Shown here piece after piece: positions 1 to 5,092 of a stretch of DNA of 5,092 nt; position 1 is the stretch's first letter; each line of letters begins with the position of its first letter. The DNA comes from Clostridiales bacterium (GTDB taxonomy: Bacteria; Bacillota; Clostridia; Saccharofermentanales; UBA5734). A program made the position numbers and the translations under genes. The DNA lies in assembly GCA_007135995.1 (NCBI GenBank), contig SLHU01000377.1, forward strand, positions 1-5,092, read 5' to 3'. The notes under the pieces are model-generated. The model was not told the DNA's origin, did not search any database, and saw only the letters and a program-made list of their open reading frames with translations.

Positions 1-1657
1 CGATGGTTACTTCAGTGGCCGTAATCAGTGTTTCCCGCAGCGCGTCAATCGGCGGATTCGTAACCTGCGCGAAAAGCTGCTTAAAGTAGTTGTAAAGCAG
101 CTGCGGCTTGTCCGACAAAACAGCAAGCGGGATATCAGTACCCATTGAACCTAACGGTTCAATACTGTCGCGGGCCATCGGCAAGATAATTGATTTTAAA
201 TCTTCATAGGTATATCCATATCTTTTTTCTTCGCGTTCGATTTCATTTGAAGGAATAGGTGCAGCAGGTTTATTCTCTGGAAGATCGCCTAATTCTATAC
301 GGTTTTCATTCAGCCACTGCCTGTAGGGATAAGCGGCTGAGATCTGATGCTTCAGTTCATCATCGGTAATAATACGTCTGGCTGCAGTGTCGATCAGCAA
401 CATACGTCCCGGACGCAGTCTTTCTCTGCGAAGAATGTTTTCCGGCGCGATATCCAGAACCCCTGTTTCTGAAGCCAGGATGACCAGACCATCTTTTGTT
501 ATGGTGTAACGGGAGGGTCTAAGACCGTTGCGATCCAAAATAGCCCCGACCTGCGTCCCATCGGTAAATGCCATGGCGGCAGGGCCATCCCACGGCTCCA
601 TCAGATGACTGTGGTATTCATAAAAAGCTTTTTTCTCATCACTCATGCTTTCGTGATGATGCCACGGCTCGGGTACCATCATCATAGCCGCATGCGGCAA
701 AGAGCGGCCGGTCAGTGAAAGAAACTCCAGACAGTTATCGAAGACAGCTGAATCACTGCCATCCGGGCTCAGGACAGGCATCAGCTTATCAAGATCGTCC
801 TTCAGCAACTCTGAACGCAGCATGGCCTGCCTTGCATGCATCCAGTTTATGTTTCCGCGCAATGTATTTATCTCACCGTTATGAATCAGGTAGCGATAAG
901 GATGGGCACGCTCCCAGCTGGGAAAGGTGTTCGTGCTGTAGCGTGAATGAACAAGCGCCAAAGCAGATTCAAGATCAAGACTTTTCAAGTCGATATAAAA
1001 CGTACCCACCTGCTGGGCGGTCAGCATGCCTTTATATACAATTGTCCTGCATGAAAGGCTGGCGAAGTAGAAGGCTTCCGATTCATCAGCATCCTGGGCA
1101 GCGATCCAGTTTTCACACCGTTTACGCAAAACAAAAAGCTGTCTTTCCAATGCCAGCGGGTTTTCTGACGCGTCTGGCTGCTGATCAGCAATAAAGACCT
1201 GCCTGATGCAGGGAAGTGTGTTTTGAGCAACCTTCCCGAGCGATGCCTTATTAACGGGCAGTGTTCTCCAGCCAAGCAGTGAAAGCCCCTGATCTTTTAT
1301 AAACAACTCTATCTGGTGCTCATATTTTCTTCTGAGTACATCTTGTCTGGGCAGAAAAACCATTCCGACACCATATTGTCCTGCCTGCGGCAGATGGATG
1401 CCTAGATACGGGCATGTACGGCGGAAAAATTTATCCGGAAGCTGCATCAGCAGGCCGGCCCCGTCGCCTGTATTGTCCTCACTGCCGGCACCGCCGCGAT
1501 GTGCGAGGTTTTCCAGAACCGTCAAGGCCTGCTCAATGATACGATGTGAGCGAATACCTTCAATATTCACGACAAAGCCGATCCCGCATGCGTCATGCTC
1601 ATAGGCAGGATCATACAGGCCTTGCTTTTTTGGTATATCTTTCTGGATGTTATACAT
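1..1657 (-). CDS. gltB: Glutamate synthase large (alpha) subunit, N-terminal 552 residues; 3' part outside the window
   Basis: Makes glutamate from glutamine and 2-oxoglutarate; the N-terminal domain hydrolyses glutamine and passes ammonia to the FMN/Fe-S synthase domain. Reverse-strand translation from the ATG at 1657 is open to the window edge (552 codons plus one base). After a 23-residue propeptide comes HDACGIGF, with Cys24 as the expected N-terminal nucleophile after processing. Other class II amidotransferase landmarks are HRGG (Arg54), GDGAGLL (64-70), the STNTFPSWERAHP stretch (241-253), HNGEINTLRGN (259-269, oxyanion Asn260/Gly261), GSDS (Asp302) and LDRNGLRPSRY (374-384). From about 480 the central domain begins (GYTYEDL, PLGSMGTD, LFAQVTNPPID). 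The FMN and 3Fe-4S regions lie off the left edge; the family is usually about 1500 residues. Close to the Bacillus protein (there named gltA) as I remember it. No frameshift or missing catalytic residue in the visible part. It has its own promoter region and is probably followed by the small subunit, which is not visible. Confidence 0.97.
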   Translation of the reverse strand, partial: MYNIQKDIPKKQGLYDPAYEHDACGIGFVVNIEGIRSHRIIEQALTVLENLAHRGGAGSEDNTGDGAGLLMQLPDKFFRRTCPYLGIHLPQAGQYGVGMVFLPRQDVLRRKYEHQIELFIKDQGLSLLGWRTLPVNKASLGKVAQNTLPCIRQVFIADQQPDASENPLALERQLFVLRKRCENWIAAQDADESEAFYFASLSCRTIVYKGMLTAQQVGTFYIDLKSLDLESALALVHSRYSTNTFPSWERAHPYRYLIHNGEINTLRGNINWMHARQAMLRSELLKDDLDKLMPVLSPDGSDSAVFDNCLEFLSLTGRSLPHAAMMMVPEPWHHHESMSDEKKAFYEYHSHLMEPWDGPAAMAFTDGTQVGAILDRNGLRPSRYTITKDGLVILASETGVLDIAPENILRRERLRPGRMLLIDTAARRIITDDELKHQISAAYPYRQWLNENRIELGDLPENKPAAPIPSNEIEREEKRYGYTYEDLKSIILPMARDSIEPLGSMGTDIPLAVLSDKPQLLYNYFKQLFAQVTNPPIDALRETLITATEVTI

Positions 1658-1663
1658 GGTGGG

Positions 1664-1670
1664 TCCTCCT
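1664..1670 (-). promoter_or_regulatory. Ribosome-binding site of gltB
   Basis: The minus strand reads AGGAGGA, followed by six bases and then the ATG at 1657. This near-perfect anti-Shine-Dalgarno match fixes the gltB start. It also places the propeptide start 23 codons before the catalytic Cys, as expected for this family. Confidence 0.9.
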
Positions 1671-1681
1671 TCGATTGGCCG

Positions 1682-1693
1682 CTGGTTAACCAG
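1682..1693. repeat. 12-bp perfect palindrome in the gltB 5' untranslated region
   Basis: CTGGTTAACCAG is a perfect inverted repeat ending 11 bases upstream of the gltB Shine-Dalgarno sequence. In mRNA it could form a small CUGG/CCAG hairpin with a UUAA loop; as DNA it could be a short operator. The symmetry is seen directly. Any function is inference, and a 12-bp palindrome can occur by chance. Confidence 0.35.
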
Positions 1694-1725
1694 ACCTTTG
1701 TCTTAGATTCTGCCTGTATTTTGAA

Positions 1726-1755
1726 TTATGATTTGATTATATAATCAAATCATAA
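1726..1755 (-). promoter_or_regulatory. 30-bp perfect palindrome containing the likely gltB -10 box (promoter/operator)
   Basis: Two exact 15-base arms, TTATGATTTGATTAT and its reverse complement, meet with no spacer between 1740 and 1741. Minus-strand TATAAT lies at 1741-1736, about 80 bases before the gltB ATG, giving a predicted start near 1729 and a leader of about 70 nt. No good -35 box sits 17 bases upstream (CATTTT there; TTGCAT at 1767-1762 is 20 bases away), which is typical of an activator-dependent promoter. B. subtilis gltAB is known to need the LysR-type activator GltC, but no regulator gene is visible here. A dimeric repressor covering the -10 box is equally possible. The identity of the binding protein is unknown. 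Confidence 0.6.
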
Positions 1756-1797
1756 GAAAAAATGCAAGAATATATTTTTCAATTTCATATTTACAAT

Positions 1798-1844
1798 AAA
1801 AAAACGCACATCAAAAGGTTTGCGACATTCGCCCTTGAAGTACG
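1798..1844 (-). terminator. Intrinsic terminator between the intergenic promoter and gltB
   Basis: On the minus strand a long imperfect stem pairs CGTACUUCAAGG (1844-1833) with CCUUUUGAUGUGCG (1818-1805). It has one G-U pair, one U-U mismatch and a two-base bulge. The stem is capped by a four-pair GCGA/UCGC hairpin with an AUG loop (1832-1822) and followed directly by seven U (1804-1798). The wobble pair and the U-run work only on the minus strand, so this ends leftward transcription about 140 bases before the gltB start codon. Confidence 0.72.
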
Positions 1845-1926
1845 CTTTTAGTGGCTGTTTTGCTCATTCATAGCTATATATCCGTGCCTTTAAGCTTTAT
1901 ATACAGAATGAAATATGGTTTGTGAT
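1798..1926 (-). ncRNA. Candidate small RNA or terminating leader upstream of gltB
   Basis: A good promoter (-10 at 1936-1931) and an intrinsic terminator (ending near 1798) bracket about 125-130 nt with no convincing coding sequence. The predicted RNA has two hairpins. The first closes with UUCAUUC (1912-1906) against GAAUGAG (1869-1863), may continue as UAUAUA/UAUAUA, and carries a loop containing AAAGGCACGG. The second is the terminator. The first loop's AAAGG could pair with the CCUUU of the terminator 3' arm, and its GCAC with GUGC there, so an attenuator is conceivable. I do not recognise a known riboswitch or sRNA family. It could be a free sRNA, an attenuated gltB leader, or a chance arrangement. 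Confidence 0.45.
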
Positions 1927-1930
1927 GAGT

Positions 1931-1959
1931 ATTATATCATGCAAAATAAAAGCAGGCAA
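1931..1959 (-). promoter_or_regulatory. Sigma-A type promoter with extended -10, overlapping the nrdJ terminator
   Basis: On the minus strand, TTGCCT (1959-1954) is followed by a 17-base spacer and a perfect TATAAT (1936-1931). TG one base ahead of the -10 box makes an extended -10. The predicted start is around 1926-1923. The -35 box lies inside the 3' arm of the nrdJ terminator hairpin and the terminator U-run lies in the spacer. It drives the short transcript that ends near 1798 and, on read-through, gltB. Confidence 0.65.
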
Positions 1960-1983
1960 GTGTTACTTAACACACATGCCTGC
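1943..1983 (-). terminator. Intrinsic terminator of nrdJ
   Basis: On the minus strand, 71 bases after the nrdJ stop codon, GCAGGCA (1983-1977) pairs with TGCCTGC (1958-1952). An inner GTGTTA/TAACAC stem is separated from it by a 3-by-1 internal loop. The hairpin is followed at once by TTTTATTTT (1951-1943). A stable GC-rich base plus a U-rich tail fits a Rho-independent terminator for leftward transcription. The other side of the hairpin has no U-run, so it is one-directional. Confidence 0.85.
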
Positions 1984-2054
1984 AATTAGAATCGATAAAG
2001 CTTGCATTTTATGCGGCGTGGCCGTTCTCACAAAATGATGTGCGACATCTGTGC

Positions 2055-5000
2055 CTATGAGCAGCCGGTCGTCGTTCCGCAGTCAAGGCAGACTTTACAA
2101 TTTCCATTGCGGACAAGCCGCGTGCTCGAACAAGCAGAACATAAAGAGCCGTCATATACTTTTTCGCCGTTTATGGCTGCGTCAAGGGCTTTTTCATGTA
2201 TGTATCCGCCCTGAGCCGGATCAATTGCCAGCTGTCCGTCAGCGCGGGGATCTAACTGGCGGCCGGTTGCGTATTCGCGCTCCTGAAGTGCCGGAAATGC
2301 ATTTTCATGATCGGGCTTGGCCTGACACCTTGTAAAATCACCCAGCTCAATATCAATCACTTTGCTGATCAGATCAGAGATGGAGGTACAGTACTTGATA
2401 TAGGGGTGTCTTGTTACAAATCCGTAGGGCTCATATTTCTGGCTTCTAAGCATTTTAGAAATGTTTTGCGGCGGAATATGGTACTGCAGCATCACTGAAA
2501 TCGTTTTTGAAAGAGAATTAAGCAAGCCCATAATCAATGTGCCTTCGCGATCAGTTGTGATATAGATTTCCGATATTTCACCATTGCTGTTGCGATTCAC
2601 CGTTGTATAAATCTTAACGTCATCAATTTGAGCCGGATGCGTATGACCTGAACGGATACCAACAGGCTTCTCGCGCCGTGAAGGCTTGCCGGCATGGTCT
2701 TCCTCTAAATCAAGCAGCGTTTTTTGTGCCTTTTTCGCATATTCCAGCAAGGGCTGATAAGCAAGATTTTCCAGATCGATACCAGGGTCATCACTTTCAA
2801 GCCGCTGATTCATCGGCTGAGCCATTTTTGAGCCGTCGCGGTATAACGTGATGCCTTTGACACCCAGTTTCCAGGCGTTCATAACCACAGCTTTGAAATC
2901 ATCAATCGTTGCTTCCCGCGGTAAATTCACTGTCTTGGAGATGGCACCCGATAAAAGCGGGGTCAGTGCCGCAACCATTTTAACATGTCCCATATAATGA
3001 ATATAACGAACACCTGAGCCGCATTGATTAGCGGTATCAAATACGGGTAAATGCGCTTCTTTTAGACCAGGAGCACCTTCAATCTTGCCATCAAGTATCA
3101 TGCCGTCTTTTTCACGGACAATATAGTCAAGGATGGTCTGCACCTCCTGATCTTGATACCCCAGCCTTTTCAAGGCGATCGCGATCACAGGGTTAGCCAG
3201 TTTCATGAACCCGCCCCCGGACAGTTTTTTATAGGAAACATGAGAGAAAAAGGGCTCAATACTGGTTGATGAGCAGTCCATGGCAAAAGAAATTGTGCCG
3301 GTTGGCGCCATCACTGATACCTGTGCGTTTCTGTAACCGTAAGTCTCCCCATTTTCAAGCGCACTCTGCCACTCTTCACGTAATGCGGATGATAAGTCAT
3401 GCAGACCAAGTCCTGTCAGCATGTCATGATCAACATTGACAGGCGTATAGGATAATGATTCAAAATCATCCTCTAACGCGCCAGCGACTCTGGCATGATT
3501 TCTGATCACACGCAGCATCGGGTCACGGTTCAGCTCGAATTTATCAAAAGGTCCGGCCGCATTCGCCATCAGTGCTGAAACGTGATAGCTTCTGCCGGTC
3601 AAAATACCCGTCAGGGCTGCTGAGACCGCCCGGGCTTCATCTGAGTCATAAGGCAGGCCCAGTACCATCAGCAGCGCCGCGAGGTTGGCCATGCCCAGTC
3701 CTGTACTGCGAAACAGCCATGTTTTTCTGGCGATATCGGGCGTCGGGAAGTGGCCCCAGTGAACGGAAGCTTCCAATACAAGCTGACACAGGGAGATCAT
3801 ATGCAAATAACCTTCCGTATCAAACCTGTCCTCATCAACATTGAAAAAGCGAAGGACATTAATTGAGGCGAGGTTACAGCTGGTATCATCAAGAAACGCA
3901 TATTCCCCGCAGGGGTTGGTGGAGTTCAGCCTGTTATATGATGCGTCTAACTTGCCGTCTTCTCCGGCGGGGCAGGTATGCCAGTCGTTGAATGTATCTA
4001 AAAACTGTGGTGCCGGGTCAGCGCACTTCCAGGCAGACTCATTGAAGAGCTGCCAGAGGCGGCCGACACTTTCCACTTTATCTGCCTGACTGTCTTTTCT
4101 GCCTCTGAGCATGATGGTGGCATCAGGGTCTTCTTCCAGATGCTCAACCTTCTGCATGAAATCATGCGACAGACGCACCGAGTTGTTGCTGTTCTGGCCA
4201 GATACCGTCTGGTAGGCTTCGCCGTCCATATCTGCGTCATAGCCCATTTTGACCAGTGCCCTGGCCTTGTCCTCTTCACGTGCTTTCCAGAGAATAAAAT
4301 CTTCAATTTCAGGATGATCAATATCGAGGCAGACCATTTTTGCTGCACGCCGCGTGGTGCCGCCCGATTTGATCGCACCGGCGTTGCGGTCGAGGCCTTT
4401 GAGGAAACTCATCAGGCCTGATGACGCGCCGCCTCCGGAAAGCCGTTCACCAATAGCCCGAATGGTTGAAAAGTTTGTGCCTGTCCCTGACCCGCCTTTA
4501 AACAGCTTTGTTTCAGTAACATACTCTTCGGAGATTGAATGGGGTCCCAGCAGTTTATCTTCAATTGATAAAATGAAGCAGGCGGAAGCTTGTGTTCTGG
4601 TATAGTCATCCTCAGACTGTACAACGGCTTCTTTTTGCTCATCATAGTAGTACAGCTCATTTTTACCGCCGGTAATACCGTAGCTTCTTTTCAAACCCGT
4701 GTTGAACCATTGGGGTGAATTAGGTGCGAACATCTGGTTTAAAAGGCAGTAGACCAGTTCATCATACAATATGGGCTGCTGCTGTTCATTTACAAGTTTC
4801 TCGTCAGCGAGCGCGCCCACCCAAAAATCAACCATGCGGTGCGCAACCTGCTTCATACTGTTTTCTGCGCCTGTTTCAGTGGGTACCCCCGCTTTTCGGA
4901 AATATTTCGACGCGATTATGTCACAGGCGTTCTGTGAATAATGTGAGGGGAACTCCAGGTCTTTCATATCGGTTAAAACACGTCCGCTTTTATAGTCTTT

Positions 5001-5092
5001 CAGCAGGACGTCCCGCTTTTCCCATTTAAAAAGATCAAAGACGGTCATTTCAGGATGATGTTCAAGCTCTTTTGTATAATATCGCTTGATCA
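2055..5092 (-). CDS. nrdJ: Adenosylcobalamin-dependent (class II) ribonucleoside-diphosphate reductase; extreme N-terminus at or beyond the right edge
   Basis: Reduces ribonucleotides to deoxyribonucleotides for DNA synthesis, using coenzyme B12 to generate a thiyl radical; works with or without oxygen. Numbering from the ATG at 5048 (997 residues to the TAG at 2057-2055): SACFI holds redox Cys157; GSGTGTN 187-192 and SGQNSNNSVR 283-292 are family signatures; NPCGE gives Asn378, radical Cys380 and Glu382; redox Cys391 follows 11 residues later, the spacing I recall from the Thermotoga enzyme. APTGTIS is at 581-587 (phosphate loop) and GITLYRDGSK at 732-741. A TSCPD-type domain spans about 810-905, and the tail has CSAC (970-973), CKVCLDC (984-990) and Cys996, probably for re-reduction and/or zinc. 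The ATG at 5048 has no ribosome-binding site. The frame stays open upstream, encoding IKRYYTKELEHHPE, which resembles the usual N-terminus of this family, so I extend to the edge. No ATP-cone is seen. Confidence 0.96.
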   Translation of the reverse strand, partial: IKRYYTKELEHHPEMTVFDLFKWEKRDVLLKDYKSGRVLTDMKDLEFPSHYSQNACDIIASKYFRKAGVPTETGAENSMKQVAHRMVDFWVGALADEKLVNEQQQPILYDELVYCLLNQMFAPNSPQWFNTGLKRSYGITGGKNELYYYDEQKEAVVQSEDDYTRTQASACFILSIEDKLLGPHSISEEYVTETKLFKGGSGTGTNFSTIRAIGERLSGGGASSGLMSFLKGLDRNAGAIKSGGTTRRAAKMVCLDIDHPEIEDFILWKAREEDKARALVKMGYDADMDGEAYQTVSGQNSNNSVRLSHDFMQKVEHLEEDPDATIMLRGRKDSQADKVESVGRLWQLFNESAWKCADPAPQFLDTFNDWHTCPAGEDGKLDASYNRLNSTNPCGEYAFLDDTSCNLASINVLRFFNVDEDRFDTEGYLHMISLCQLVLEASVHWGHFPTPDIARKTWLFRSTGLGMANLAALLMVLGLPYDSDEARAVSAALTGILTGRSYHVSALMANAAGPFDKFELNRDPMLRVIRNHARVAGALEDDFESLSYTPVNVDHDMLTGLGLHDLSSALREEWQSALENGETYGYRNAQVSVMAPTGTISFAMDCSSTSIEPFFSHVSYKKLSGGGFMKLANPVIAIALKRLGYQDQEVQTILDYIVREKDGMILDGKIEGAPGLKEAHLPVFDTANQCGSGVRYIHYMGHVKMVAALTPLLSGAISKTVNLPREATIDDFKAVVMNAWKLGVKGITLYRDGSKMAQPMNQRLESDDPGIDLENLAYQPLLEYAKKAQKTLLDLEEDHAGKPSRREKPVGIRSGHTHPAQIDDVKIYTTVNRNSNGEISEIYITTDREGTLIMGLLNSLSKTISVMLQYHIPPQNISKMLRSQKYEPYGFVTRHPYIKYCTSISDLISKVIDIELGDFTRCQAKPDHENAFPALQEREYATGRQLDPRADGQLAIDPAQGGYIHEKALDAAINGEKVYDGSLCSACSSTRLVRNGNCKVCLDCGTTTGCS

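Noticed and set aside
715..1194. Plus-strand open frame of 159 codons
   Set aside because: It lies antisense inside the well-conserved gltB coding region, has no recognisable family and no clear ribosome-binding site.
1750..1788. Minus-strand 12-codon ORF (MKLKNIFLHFFL)
   Set aside because: No ribosome-binding site and it sits upstream of the predicted gltB start of transcription, after the terminator; AT-rich chance frame.
1776..1796. Possible TnrA/GlnR box upstream of gltB (minus strand TGTAAATATGAAATTGA)
   Set aside because: The left half fits TGTNA but the right half does not give TNACA, so it is not a credible nitrogen-regulator site.
1848..1871. Minus-strand seven-codon ORF (MNEQNSH) just before the terminator, considered as an attenuation leader peptide
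   Set aside because: No Shine-Dalgarno sequence at the right distance, and no run of glutamate, glutamine or other codons that would sense an amino acid related to gltB.
1658..2054. Known riboswitch, T-box, tRNA, CRISPR or insertion-sequence remnant in the intergenic region
   Set aside because: No T-box or glutamine-riboswitch signature, cloverleaf, direct repeats or terminal inverted repeats with target duplication were seen; the symmetric elements are better explained as promoter and terminator parts.
2002..2335. Two plus-strand frames (70 and 94 codons) over the nrdJ 3' end
   Set aside because: Antisense to the cysteine-rich C-terminus of NrdJ; low-complexity unfamiliar translations with no supporting promoter or ribosome-binding site.
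3998..4378. Minus-strand frame of 126 codons overlapping nrdJ
   Set aside because: Out-of-frame shadow of nrdJ; the in-frame nrdJ protein is continuous and conserved across this stretch.

Overview
The window is almost entirely two large minus-strand genes separated by a 397-bp AT-rich intergenic region. Reading in the direction of transcription (right to left), the first is nearly all of an adenosylcobalamin-dependent class II ribonucleotide reductase (nrdJ, 5092 to 2055). It runs off the right edge by what may be a single base. The second is the first 552 codons of the large (alpha) subunit of glutamate synthase (gltB, called gltA in Bacillus subtilis; 1657 to 1). It runs off the left edge.

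The organism looks like a member of the Bacillota, probably a Bacillus-like lineage of moderate GC. The GltB sequence closely resembles what I remember of the B. subtilis enzyme along its whole length, the gltB start has a strong AGGAGGA ribosome-binding site, and the intergenic promoters have sigma-A type TATAAT boxes. A B12-dependent reductase implies that the cell makes or imports cobalamin. I cannot assign a genus.

The intergenic region (1658-2054) is the least ordinary part. In transcription order it holds: an intrinsic terminator for nrdJ (1983 to 1943); a good extended -10 promoter whose -35 box lies inside that terminator stem (1959 to 1931); a roughly 125-nt predicted transcript with two hairpins, the second being a terminator with a run of seven U (1844 to 1798); a perfect 30-bp palindrome containing TATAAT at its centre (1726-1755), which is likely the gltB core promoter or operator; a 12-bp palindrome (1682-1693); and the gltB ribosome-binding site. 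The promoter, hairpin and terminator unit reads as either a small RNA gene or a terminating leader in front of gltB.

The two genes are biochemically separate (deoxynucleotide synthesis and ammonia assimilation). The terminators between them argue that they are adjacent transcription units, not an operon. No plus-strand gene is supported. I see no tRNA, rRNA, mobile element, CRISPR array or novel defence system here.
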